The translations under genes were made by a program, and so were the position numbers. Shown here piece after piece: positions 42,412 through 50,159 of a DNA stretch of 64,000 bases. The notes beneath the pieces are model-generated. The model made no database searches, was not told the DNA's origin, and saw nothing but the letters and a program-made list of their open reading frames with translations. The DNA is from an uncultured Clostridia bacterium (GTDB lineage Bacteria > Bacillota > Clostridia > Christensenellales > CAG-917). The stretch covers positions 1-64,000 of the forward strand of contig CALVQW010000001.1 in the NCBI GenBank assembly GCA_944358385.1, given 5' to 3'. Numbering within the stretch: position 1 is the stretch's first letter; every line of letters begins with the position of its first letter.

Positions 42412-43217
42412 TGCTGTGGCGCAGGTTCATACGGCATAAGCGCGCGTTCACGCTCGTTGAACTGCTTGTGGCGATGGTCATCATGAGCATCCTCGCCATT
42501 TCGGTGTTCCTCATCTCCTCGGCGGCGTCGAGGACGTTCATCCGCGGGGAGGAGACCATCGCGGCGGACGACGTCAAGGACATCGTGATGGAGTATATCG
42601 GCATCACCCTCCGCAGCGCGAAAAAGGTGTATCTGAGCAACGATCCCACCCTCGTGGGCGCCTCGGGCACGCCGCTCATCGCGGAGTGCAACATGCTCTT
42701 TGCGGGCAACGTCATCCCCGATGCGGACGGCAAGCCCGTGGGGGTAAGCGACGAATACCCGAGGGGCAGGATATACCCCCTCGGCAAACACAACGTCACC
42801 GTGAACGGCATCGCGCGCACCGAGACCGTCATCGGCGGCTATGTCTACCACATGGGCAGCAATGTGGATGGCGTGCTGGATTGGGGCGCCCCCGCCCCTC
42901 TCTTCGGCGGCACTACGCTCGAGCCCGCGACGGGCGTCTATGGCGAATATCTCGTGGGCGGCTTGACATTCTCGCCAATCGTGCGTGAGGTGGGCAAGGA
43001 GAGCGGCAACAGCTACGCCGTCACGGTCAATTTCACGGTGTTCCGCGCGCGTGACGTTGCGGCGGACGGCGAGAGTTATACGGCGACTTTGGCGAGCGAC
43101 GTCGTCACCTTCCTCAACCTCGAGCAGCGCAACAGCCCCATCAAGGTGGGCGCGGAGAGCGCGGACGGCGTTCTCAACGCGTCCGGCGGCACTTATAGCT
43201 ACATCTTCTATTCGTGA
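42411..43217 (+). CDS. Minor pseudopilin (PilW/GspJ-like)
   Basis: 268 residues. Leader MLWRRFIRHKRA followed by FTLVELLVAMVIMSILAIS with Glu+5; here the residue before Phe is Ala instead of Gly, which prepilin peptidases can accept. Larger soluble domain (about 235 residues) as in PilW or GspJ. Coupled by TGATG to the preceding gene and 9 bp before pilD. Confidence 0.85.
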   Translation: MLWRRFIRHKRAFTLVELLVAMVIMSILAISVFLISSAASRTFIRGEETIAADDVKDIVMEYIGITLRSAKKVYLSNDPTLVGASGTPLIAECNMLFAGNVIPDADGKPVGVSDEYPRGRIYPLGKHNVTVNGIARTETVIGGYVYHMGSNVDGVLDWGAPAPLFGGTTLEPATGVYGEYLVGGLTFSPIVREVGKESGNSYAVTVNFTVFRARDVAADGESYTATLASDVVTFLNLEQRNSPIKVGAESADGVLNASGGTYSYIFYS

Positions 43218-43226
43218 GGGACGGGG

Positions 43227-44087
43227 ATGGCTGCGCTTGACATCACACTCTATGTCCTCAGCGCGCTCGCGGGGCTCTGCATCGGCAGCTTCCTCAACGT
43301 GTGCATCTATCGCCTCCCGCGCGGCAAGTTCTTCTCAAAGGCGCGCTCATTTTGCCCCAAATGCGGCGAGGCGATCAAGGCGTACGACAACATACCCCTG
43401 TTGAGTTATGTCATCCTGCGCGGCAAATGCCGAAGCTGCGGGGAGAGGATCTCCCCCCGCTATCCGCTCGTCGAGGCGATGACCTGCGCGCTCTTTGTGG
43501 GCAACTACGCGATGTTCGGCATGCACGGTCTCACCCTCGTGTGGGACGTCGCGGCGTGCGCGCTCATCACCGCCTCCTTCATCGACCTCGACACGATGGA
43601 GATCCCGGACTCCGCCGTCCTCGTGCTGCTGGCGCTGGGGCTCGTCACATTCGCGCCCTTCGGCGGCGTGAGCTATGTGGACAAACTCATCGGATGCGCG
43701 TGCGTGAGCGTGCCGATGTTCCTCCTCGCCATGTTCGGCGGCATGGGTCTCGGCGACGTCAAGCTCTATTTCGTCCTGGGTCTCCTGCTCGGGTGGCAGA
43801 AGGTACTCATCGTGTTCGTCGTGTCGGTGGTGCTTGGCGCCGCGGTGTCCGTCATCGTCACGGCGGTGAAGAAGAGGAGGGGAGAGGAGGAGTTCGACCT
43901 TTCGGAGGAGGAATACAGGCGCCTGCCGCGAGGAGCGGTGTGCGCGGAGGGCGAGACGCCGCTTCCTCCGAAGAAGATGCGCTTCCACGTCGTGCCATTC
44001 GGACCCTTCATCGCGCTCGCGACATTTGTAGCGATATTCGGCGGTGATGCGCTTATCGCTTTTTATGCGGGTTTACTCGGCATATGA
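43227..44087 (+). CDS. pilD: Prepilin peptidase / N-methyltransferase
   Basis: 286-residue membrane protease that removes prepilin leaders. N-terminal domain with SFLNVCIYRLPRG and the four zinc cysteines in CPKCGEAIK and CRSCGERIS; catalytic aspartates in DLDTMEIPD and GLGDVKL. About seven to eight hydrophobic segments. A ~45-residue charged loop (KKRRGEEEFDLSEEEYRRL) precedes the last membrane segment, which is longer than usual. It is the final gene before the internal promoter of pilB. Confidence 0.95.
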   Translation: MAALDITLYVLSALAGLCIGSFLNVCIYRLPRGKFFSKARSFCPKCGEAIKAYDNIPLLSYVILRGKCRSCGERISPRYPLVEAMTCALFVGNYAMFGMHGLTLVWDVAACALITASFIDLDTMEIPDSAVLVLLALGLVTFAPFGGVSYVDKLIGCACVSVPMFLLAMFGGMGLGDVKLYFVLGLLLGWQKVLIVFVVSVVLGAAVSVIVTAVKKRRGEEEFDLSEEEYRRLPRGAVCAEGETPLPPKKMRFHVVPFGPFIALATFVAIFGGDALIAFYAGLLGI

Positions 44088-44143
44088 TGACACGAAAACC
44101 TCAAAAAAACCGCTTAAAAAGACGCTTTTGAGAAAAACCTGTA

Positions 44144-44172
44144 TTGACACGGAATGTAAATCATAGTAAAAT
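44144..44172 (+). promoter_or_regulatory. Promoter of pilB and the pilin genes
   Basis: Consensus TTGACA at 44144-44149, 17-bp spacer, TAAAAT at 44167-44172. It lies 22 bp upstream of the pilB start and would uncouple ATPase and pilin expression from the assembly genes. Confidence 0.8.
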
Positions 44173-44193
44173 CATTGTAGGGGAGGTAATCGC

Positions 44194-45882
44194 TTGGACA
44201 ACCATTTGATTTGGGAAGTTCTGCTTTCAAACGGCACCATAACCCATGACCAGTTGAGCGATGCTCTGCGCTGGCAGCGCAGCCACCCCGACGAGGACGT
44301 CGGCAGCATTTTGCTTGCCCGCGGCATCGTCACCGACGGCCAGCTCCTCGCCGCCTACGCGCAGCGTCTGGACGTCCCCTTCATCGAAAAAGACCTTGTC
44401 GTCAAGCGCCCCGAGGTGCTGAAACTCGTGCCCGAGACGCTTGCGAGAAGATACGGCATCATGCCGCTGGACATTAACAACAACAAGATCCTCGTCGCCA
44501 TCTCCGACCCGGAGGACATGAGCGTCATCGAGGACGTCAAGCTGAGCTCGCGTATGGATGCGTCCATCGCCCTCGCTTCGGCGGAGAACATCCTGAGCGC
44601 CATCGAGCGCTACTACCGCAATGCGGAGCTGTTCTACCGCGAGGAGCAGGAGGAGGTGCAGACGGTCAACTTCGTTTCCGACGACACGGCGAAGAAAATG
44701 GACGAGATCGAGTCCAGCGTCAACAACACCCCCGTTGTCAAGCTGGTCAACAACCTCGTGCAGCAGGCGTACATCCGCCAGGCGTCGGACATCCACATTG
44801 AACCGTTCGAGAACGATGTCATCGTCCGTATGCGTATAGACGGCGACCTCATCGAGGTCATGCGCCTCGCCCCCGCGACTCTCGCCAGCGTCATCTCCCG
44901 CATCAAGATCCTCTCCGGCATGAACATCGCCGAGAAGCGCATCCCGCAGGACGGCAGGTTCAACTATACCAACGACGAGTTCAAGGTGGATCTGCGTGTC
45001 TCCACCATCCCCACCATGTACGGCGAGAAGTGCGTCATGCGTCTGCTCAACACGGGAGGGGAGAACCTGCTCACCTTCGAGCAGCTCGGGATGTCGCGCG
45101 AGACCATCGCGCGCTTCGACCATATGCTCTCGGCGCCCAACGGCATCATCCTCGTGACGGGCCCCACCGGTTCGGGTAAGTCCACGACGCTGTATGCGGT
45201 GCTCAACAAGCTGCGCAAGCCCACCATCAACATCACGACCATCGAGGACCCGGTCGAGAAGCAGATGTTCGGCATCAACCAGGTGCAGGTCAACACCAAG
45301 GCGGGCATGACCTTCGCAAGCGGTCTCCGCGCCCTCCTGCGCCAGGACCCCGACGTCATCATGATCGGCGAGATCCGTGACTACGAGACGGCGGAGATAG
45401 CTGTCCGCGCGTCCATCACCGGTCACCTGGTGCTCTCCACCTTGCACACCAACGACGCGCCGAGCAGCATCGTGCGTCTCATCGACATGGGCGTCCCGCC
45501 GTATCTTGTCGCCGCGTCCGTCAACGCCATCATCGCGCAGAGACTGGTCAAACGCCTTTGCCCCTATTGCAAACGCAAGCGCGTCGTCTCCGATGCGGAA
45601 AAAGCGCTCCTCGACGACTACGGCATCAAAGAGGCGTACGAGCCCGTCGGCTGCCCGGAGTGCAACCATGTGGGGTACAGCGGCCGTATCGCGATATACG
45701 AGATCGTGGAGATGGACCACCGCATCCGCAAACTCGTCTCGGCGGAGACCCCCATCGACGACATCCGCAAAGTCGCGGCGGAGAACGGCGCCGAATTCCT
45801 TGCCGACAGCCTCCGCGAGCTGGTGCGCAAAGGCATAACAAGCCTGGACGAGTTCAACCGCATAATCTATACGGTCGGCTGA
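44194..45882 (+). CDS. pilB: Type IV pilus assembly ATPase
   Basis: 562-residue hexameric secretion ATPase of the PilB/GspE family. N-terminal MshEN domain (about 1-150), then N2 and catalytic domains: Walker A GPTGSGKST with K329, Asp box TTIEDPVEK, Walker B LRQDPDVIMIGEIRD, His box TGHLVLSTLHTNDA, and the tetracysteine zinc site LCPYC and GCPEC. The start is TTG at 44194 after GGGAGGT. This is the extension ATPase; no PilT retraction homolog occurs in the window. Confidence 0.96.
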   Translation: MDNHLIWEVLLSNGTITHDQLSDALRWQRSHPDEDVGSILLARGIVTDGQLLAAYAQRLDVPFIEKDLVVKRPEVLKLVPETLARRYGIMPLDINNNKILVAISDPEDMSVIEDVKLSSRMDASIALASAENILSAIERYYRNAELFYREEQEEVQTVNFVSDDTAKKMDEIESSVNNTPVVKLVNNLVQQAYIRQASDIHIEPFENDVIVRMRIDGDLIEVMRLAPATLASVISRIKILSGMNIAEKRIPQDGRFNYTNDEFKVDLRVSTIPTMYGEKCVMRLLNTGGENLLTFEQLGMSRETIARFDHMLSAPNGIILVTGPTGSGKSTTLYAVLNKLRKPTINITTIEDPVEKQMFGINQVQVNTKAGMTFASGLRALLRQDPDVIMIGEIRDYETAEIAVRASITGHLVLSTLHTNDAPSSIVRLIDMGVPPYLVAASVNAIIAQRLVKRLCPYCKRKRVVSDAEKALLDDYGIKEAYEPVGCPECNHVGYSGRIAIYEIVEMDHRIRKLVSAETPIDDIRKVAAENGAEFLADSLRELVRKGITSLDEFNRIIYTVG

Positions 45883-45993
45883 AAAAAATACAAACAAGGG
45901 CTTTATTGCATAAAAACAACATATAAACCGGTGAAATGCGTAAGACTTGCGCTTTCATATATCATCAAAAACTCATAGAATGGAGGAAAGATT

Positions 45994-46455
45994 ATGAGCA
46001 AACTTTTTAGGAAAAGCAAGAAGGGCTTCACGCTCGTCGAGCTGATCGTGGTCATCGCCATCATCGGCGTGCTGGCTGCGATCATCGTCCCCACCACCAT
46101 CCACTTTGTCAATGAAGGCAGAACTGAAGCGGCAAATGAGCAGCTTGTCCGTGTTCGTGACTCCATCAACAATGGCATGACTTCTTTGGCGACCGCGCAA
46201 AACACACTCGATGTTGATGATGTGAAGGGCATACTTGAGGCGGCAGGCGTAACCACATCCGAGAATACAATCACCGTAGAGTTGGTAGCAGCAGTTGCGG
46301 CAGCCGGAGACACCGAGGGCACGCCTGCAAAAATTAAACTCTCCATCGCGAATGGTGATTCTCCTCAGGAAATCGTTATCTCCGGCGGATTGACCGTAAC
46401 TGCCGGCATCTTCACGATCACTGACACCGGGTTTGGCACGCCCAGCAACACTTGA
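45994..46455 (+). CDS. Type IV pilin 1
   Basis: 153 residues: leader MSKLFRKSKKG, then FTLVELIVVIAIIGVLAAI with Glu+5, the classic type IVa pilin processing site and helix. The C-terminal ~110 residues (Ala/Thr/Val-rich) contain no cysteines and have lower GC than the conserved start. RBS GGAGG. A perfect hairpin separates it from pilin 2, and the first helix is almost identical in all three pilins, so duplication followed by divergence of the tails is likely. Confidence 0.92.
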   Translation: MSKLFRKSKKGFTLVELIVVIAIIGVLAAIIVPTTIHFVNEGRTEAANEQLVRVRDSINNGMTSLATAQNTLDVDDVKGILEAAGVTTSENTITVELVAAVAAAGDTEGTPAKIKLSIANGDSPQEIVISGGLTVTAGIFTITDTGFGTPSNT

Positions 46456-46503
46456 TTGGAAAAGCTAAGTATTGTTTCCAATACATAGCATGAATACTAC
46501 ACC

Positions 46504-46538
46504 CCCCAAACACAACCCACATTGGGTTGTGTTTGGGG
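46504..46538 (+). terminator. Perfect 16-bp hairpin between pilin 1 and pilin 2
   Basis: CCCCAAACACAACCCA and TGGGTTGTGTTTGGGG are perfect inverted arms with a 3-nt loop, 49 bp after the pilin 1 stop. No T run follows, so an mRNA-stabilising or processing role is as likely as termination. Confidence 0.65.
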
Positions 46539-46559
46539 CGTTGTGAAAGGGGAAGGGAA

Positions 46560-47012
46560 GTGAGAGCAAAATTGAGAGAGACCCGTCGCGGGTTCACCCT
46601 TGTGGAGCTCATCGTGGTCATCGCCATCATCGGCGTGCTTGCCGCCATCGTCGTGCCCACCACTTTGCATTTCGTGGACGAAGCAAGGGTGGAAGCAGCG
46701 CAGGTGGAAGTTACCTCCGTAATGAACTCTTTGCAGACAAATCTCCTGACAATGGCGACAAGCGCCGGAGGGGGAGTTGTCGAAATCAATGGCACGGCGG
46801 CAGCAGGCATCCTCAATAATTATTGCAAGGATGTCTCCGAGGGCATGAAGGCGGAGCTCACGGTCGAGGCTGACGGCAAAACGGTCACTTTCACCGTCAC
46901 ATCTCCCGAGGATGTTGAGGACAGCCGCTCCTTCACTCTCCCCAACGCCTTCACCGCCGACGCCTTCACCGTCATCCACAACGGCACCCAATGGGCCGTA
47001 GTGAACGCGTGA
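46560..47012 (+). CDS. Type IV pilin 2
   Basis: 150 residues from GTG 46560 (RBS AAGGGGAAGGGAA): leader RAKLRETRRG, cleavage before FTLVELIVVIAIIGVLAAI, then HFVDEARVEAAQVEV as in pilin 1. The soluble part is acidic. An upstream extension to 46527 would lie in the hairpin region and is unlikely. Confidence 0.9.
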   Translation: MRAKLRETRRGFTLVELIVVIAIIGVLAAIVVPTTLHFVDEARVEAAQVEVTSVMNSLQTNLLTMATSAGGGVVEINGTAAAGILNNYCKDVSEGMKAELTVEADGKTVTFTVTSPEDVEDSRSFTLPNAFTADAFTVIHNGTQWAVVNA

Positions 47013-47427
47013 CCCGCAAACAAAGCGGCACGCAGCCTCGTCGCAATCCGCGCGAGTTCATCGCCGTGCGCCGCTTTGCGGCGGTCGGCTCGCCTGTCGC
47101 GCGGTTGCTCCTCTTCGCGTCGTGAAAATGCGGAGATGTTCGCTTCGCTCCTCGTTCCTACGGAACTATCGCAAAGCTCTCTCATTTTCACTCCGCGTGA
47201 ATGAAATCGGACAAGAGCGCCGCACCGAAGGTATAGCGATTGTTACACGAAGTGTCAATCGCGTCATTCCTCCGCCCCGGGGTCCCCGGGTTGGAGGGGG
47301 AAATCAAGATAACCCTCGGACGAACAGCTTGATAGAGCGTGCCCGAACACGACGGACGGCTTTTCACCCCGTCCCCATTTGTTTCGGAGCAACACCACTC
47401 GGAGGTGACTGACCTCAAAGGAGCGCC
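47013..47427. other. Intergenic region between pilin 2 and pilin 3
   Basis: 415 bp. Frames here are poor and rich in Arg/Ser on both strands, so no gene is called. It contains the palindrome-like CCCCGGGGTCCCCGGG at about 47275-47290, sharing GGGGTCCCCGGG with both copies of the tRNA-Trp flank repeat. No convincing promoter for pilin 3 was found. Confidence 0.55.
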
Positions 47428-47976
47428 ATGACCATCCGCAAGACGACATCCCATCACGGAAAAAAGGGCTTCACCCTCGTGGAGCTCCTCGTCGTCATTG
47501 CAATAATGGCGATCCTCGCCGGCATCGTCGTCCCCACCACCATCCACTTCATCGACGATGCGCAGCAAGCCGCCAACACCGTCTACGCCGAGGACGTCGC
47601 CTCATGGGCGGTCTCCATCGTCCTGGACATCCGCTCCGGCGGGCACGAGATAGACATAAACCCCGACGGTTCCACCACCGGCCCGACGGACGGCAACATC
47701 CAGATCGTCACCCCCACAGCCGAAACGGTCTGCAACGAGCTCATCCGCCTCTACGGCGACGATATGCCTTATCCTTTCGCCTACTACGCGAGTATGAACG
47801 GCAAACCCGACCAAAGCTTCATCATATTCCCGAGCGCAGGTGAGGGCGCGACGCCTTCCGACTACATCGCCATCGCAGTCACGGGCACCAACGCAAACTC
47901 GCCCTCCACCATCACGGTCAAAGTCTTCGAGGGCGGCACCGAAGCCCAAAGTGCCACGCGGCTTATACCGGGATGA
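47428..47976 (+). CDS. Type IV pilin 3
   Basis: 182 residues: leader MTIRKTTSHHGKKG then FTLVELLVVIAIMAILAGI with Glu+5 and the shared VVPTTIHFIDDA segment. The soluble domain is longer than in pilins 1 and 2 and ends with EAQSATRLIPG. The leader is also longer. It lies 415 bp away from pilin 2, so expression may be separate. Confidence 0.9.
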   Translation: MTIRKTTSHHGKKGFTLVELLVVIAIMAILAGIVVPTTIHFIDDAQQAANTVYAEDVASWAVSIVLDIRSGGHEIDINPDGSTTGPTDGNIQIVTPTAETVCNELIRLYGDDMPYPFAYYASMNGKPDQSFIIFPSAGEGATPSDYIAIAVTGTNANSPSTITVKVFEGGTEAQSATRLIPG

Positions 47977-48011
47977 GCCTCGTCGCGCCTTGTGCCCCTG
48001 TGTTGAGACAA

Positions 48012-48158
48012 GAAAAATATCGCTATTCATATGGACGGAAATGGGTGCTTGAGAATATGCGTGCAACTGTTATAAAATTGCCGGCATATCAAGGGAAACC
48101 TGACTTCAATTTTATGGAAAACTATATTAAATCACTCCAATATGGGGATAGGATTTAA
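48012..48158 (+). pseudogene. C-terminal scrap of a restriction-modification specificity/enzyme subunit
   Basis: About 48 codons ending at 48158 read KYRYSYGRKWVLENM ... GKPDFNFMENYIKSL. This closely resembles the final residues of clostridial restriction subunits (patterns such as YSYGR, P-D-W/F-x-F-MEDYIKSLPYS). Nothing upstream continues it, so only the tail survives. GC is low compared with the neighbouring pilin gene. Confidence 0.6.
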
Positions 48159-48296
48159 TGGCTTTTCGTTTTACAGTAACGTACTGCATTTTGCATTCAA
48201 AGTCCCACAAGGAAGGGGATTGCGGAGATTAGCGATCACTGTTGAAATGTGTGTGAGATGATCCCGTAGTCGGGAGTGCCTGAATAGGGCAGTAAA

Positions 48297-48342
48297 AAGA
48301 AGAACCTAAAACGAATCACTTCGGTCGTATTAGGTTCTTCTT
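48297..48342. terminator. 13-bp hairpin AAGAAGAACCTAA / TTAGGTTCTTCTT
   Basis: Perfect inverted arms separated by 20 nt, immediately left of the dispersed repeat copy. T-rich on both strands, so it could end the pilin transcript or belong to the repeat. Confidence 0.5.
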
Positions 48343-48350
48343 GGCTGGAG

Positions 48351-48480
48351 GAGGTGGATGTTCGCCATAAGTGCAGGGCATTGTAAAGGGGAGCGTTTTG
48401 GCGGGCGTTGCGTCTCATTGCAGGCGGCAGGAAAGGGCGAAGGCGTCTTGCGGTGCAAGCCGCCGAACCTGCGCGCATTG
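48351..48480. repeat. Dispersed repeat, copy 2
   Basis: Copy of the repeat at 27382-27510. The first ~60 bp are identical apart from one position, later parts differ at about one base in eight. Short frames within it are not convincing genes. Confidence 0.85.
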
Positions 48481-48579
48481 AGGAAATTCCTGCAAAAGTT
48501 AAGCAAGGTGACAAACTATGGCATCATGCAAATTAGCATACTTTTGCGCGCATGGTTCGTCCACCGTCCCTTCCACAAA

Positions 48580-48616
48580 CAAAAACCTCAACCGAATTGT
48601 TCGATTGAGGTTTTTG
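48580..48616 (-). terminator. Terminator of the tRNA operon
   Basis: CAAAAACCTCAA / TTGAGGTTTTTG, a 12-bp stem with a T run on the minus strand, directly after the CCA end of tRNA-Tyr. Confidence 0.85.
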
Positions 48617-48617
48617 T

Positions 48618-48702
<85 letters not shown>

Positions 48703-48705
48703 CCG

Positions 48706-48782
48706 TGGAGCTGGTGAACGGAATCGAACCATCAACCTGCTGATTACAAATCAGCTGCTCTGCCTATTGAGCTACACCAGCA
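48706..48782 (-). tRNA. tRNA-Thr (anticodon TGT)
   Basis: 77-nt cloverleaf with acceptor GCTGGTG/CACCAGC, anticodon stem CTGAT/ATCAG with loop TTTGTAA and CCA end. Three bases separate it from tRNA-Tyr. Confidence 0.94.
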
Positions 48783-48837
48783 TATCGGGTGCTCCGGCAT
48801 GAGCGGGTGGGGCGCGGTTGCGGGCACCGGCGTTTTG

Positions 48838-48913
48838 TGGTGCCTCGGGGCGGACTTGAACCACCGACACAGGGATTTTCAGTCCCTTGCTCTACCAACT
48901 GAGCTACCGAGGC
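48838..48913 (-). tRNA. tRNA-Phe (anticodon GAA)
   Basis: 76 nt, acceptor GCCTCGG/CCGAGGC, anticodon stem GGGAC with loop CTGAAAA, encoded CCA. Confidence 0.95.
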
Positions 48914-48964
48914 ATACGGTCTAGGGAAGTGGCAGTGACGGTGTCACTGCCACTCGACCTTTTT

Positions 48965-49041
48965 TGGCGATCCGGAAGGGACTCGAACCCTCGACCTCCA
49001 GCGTGACAGGCTGGCGTACTAACCAACTGTACTACCGGACC
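48965..49041 (-). tRNA. tRNA-Asp (anticodon GTC)
   Basis: 77 nt, acceptor GGTCCGG/CCGGATC with one G-T pair, anticodon loop CTGTCAC, CCA encoded. Confidence 0.95.
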
Positions 49042-49047
49042 GTATTT

Positions 49048-49124
49048 TGGTGGGCCTTCACGGACTCGAACCGCGGACCAATCGGTTATGAGCCGACCGC
49101 TCTAACCAACTGAGCTAAAGGCCC
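49048..49124 (-). tRNA. tRNA-Met (anticodon CAT)
   Basis: 77 nt, acceptor GGGCCTT/AAGGCCC, anticodon loop CTCATAA, CCA encoded. The paired first acceptor position rules out initiator tRNA. Elongator Met is most likely; tRNA-Ile2 (lysidine-modified CAT) cannot be fully excluded. Confidence 0.9.
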
Positions 49125-49154
49125 TCATCCGGGGATATCCCATTGTCACGAGAG

Positions 49155-49231
49155 TGGTCGGGGTGAGAAGATTCGAACTTCCGACCCCATGGTCCCAAAC
49201 CATGTGCGCTACCAAGCTGCGCCACACCCCG
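49155..49231 (-). tRNA. tRNA-Pro (anticodon TGG)
   Basis: 77 nt, acceptor CGGGGTG/CACCCCG, anticodon stem ATGGT/ACCAT with loop TTTGGGA, CCA encoded. First gene of the operon. Confidence 0.95.
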
Positions 49232-49258
49232 TGAGTCGGAATCATTCGTGACTATGAC

Positions 49259-49287
49259 AATATACAATACGGGCGGAAGAATGTCAA
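49259..49287 (-). promoter_or_regulatory. Promoter of the tRNA operon
   Basis: Minus strand: consensus TTGACA (49287-49282), 17-bp spacer, TATATT (49264-49259), 28 bp upstream of tRNA-Pro. Confidence 0.8.
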
Positions 49288-49407
49288 CTTTTTTGCGGTG
49301 GATTTTGCGAGAATTTATTGACAAAATGCGCGCTCCTCGGAAAGCCTGTGCCGAAACTTCCCAAAATCCGCATCCCGGCAGGATGTAGCATGGTGCGAGG
49401 AGGCGGT

Positions 49408-49716
49408 ATGAGTATCGAATGCATCAAAGACGGAGGTCGGCTGACCGTCCTTTTCAGCGGCGACATCGACGAGTATGCCTGCCGTACTTTGCGCGGGGAG
49501 ATCGACGGGAGCATCGACGCGTCCGCGCCCTCGGAAGTGATCTTTGACCTGAAAAAGGTCTCTTTTGTGGACAGCACGGGGCTGGGGCTTATCCTCGGCA
49601 GATACAAAAAACTGAGCAGGACGGGCGGTGTGCTGCGCCTGAAAGACGTCCCGCCCGCCGTAGACAGAGTGCTGCGTGCGGCAGGCGTCTATACCGTTGT
49701 GGAGAAGGTGAAATGA
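49408..49716 (+). CDS. spoIIAA: Anti-sigma F factor antagonist
   Basis: 102-residue STAS-domain protein that, when dephosphorylated, frees sigma F from SpoIIAB in the forespore. The phosphorylation site motif is VDSTGLGLILGRYK, with the regulatory Ser in DSTG. ATG 49408 follows GAGGAGG. First gene of the spoIIA operon, overlapping spoIIAB by 4 bp. Confidence 0.94.
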   Translation: MSIECIKDGGRLTVLFSGDIDEYACRTLRGEIDGSIDASAPSEVIFDLKKVSFVDSTGLGLILGRYKKLSRTGGVLRLKDVPPAVDRVLRAAGVYTVVEKVK

Positions 49717-50159
49717 TGACGGAAAACCATATGAAAATGCAGATCCCTGCATACGGGAAAAATGAAAGTTTTGCGCGCAATGCGGTGGCGGGGTTCGCCG
49801 TGGAGTGCGGTCCGACCGTGAGCGAACTCAGCGACATCAGGACGGCGGTGAGCGAGGCGGTGACCAATGCGGTCGTCCACGCATACGACGAGGAGAGGGC
49901 GGAAAATCTCATCGAGATCGCCGCCGACATCGACTCCGACAACACTCTGACCGTGAGCGTCAGGGATTTCGGGCGGGGGATCGCGGATGTCGCCGCCGCT
50001 CTCGAACCTTTCTTTACCACCAAGCCCGACGAGGAGCGCAGCGGGATGGGCTTTACCGTCATTGAGACCTTTATGGACGAGATGAAGGTGGATTCCGCGC
50101 CCGGCAAAGGGACGACCGTCGTGATGCGCAAGAGGATAGGCGGCAATGCTCGGTCATGA
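49713..50159 (+). CDS. spoIIAB: Anti-sigma F factor / serine kinase
   Basis: 148-residue GHKL kinase that holds sigma F inactive and phosphorylates SpoIIAA. N box SEAVTNAVVHAYD, G1 box VRDFGRGIAD and G2 box EERSGMGFTVIETFMD bind ATP. Overlaps both neighbours (4 bp with spoIIAA, 14 bp with sigF), the normal operon organisation. Confidence 0.95.
   Translation: MMTENHMKMQIPAYGKNESFARNAVAGFAVECGPTVSELSDIRTAVSEAVTNAVVHAYDEERAENLIEIAADIDSDNTLTVSVRDFGRGIADVAAALEPFFTTKPDEERSGMGFTVIETFMDEMKVDSAPGKGTTVVMRKRIGGNARS

Noticed and set aside
44227..45897. 556-codon minus-strand frame opposite pilB
   Set aside because: Shadow of a conserved ATPase gene; Val/Asp/His-rich composition typical of antisense frames.
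47013..47427. Possible small gene (96 codons at 47122-47412) between pilins 2 and 3
   Set aside because: Arg/Ser-rich, no RBS, and crosses GC palindromes; treated as non-coding.
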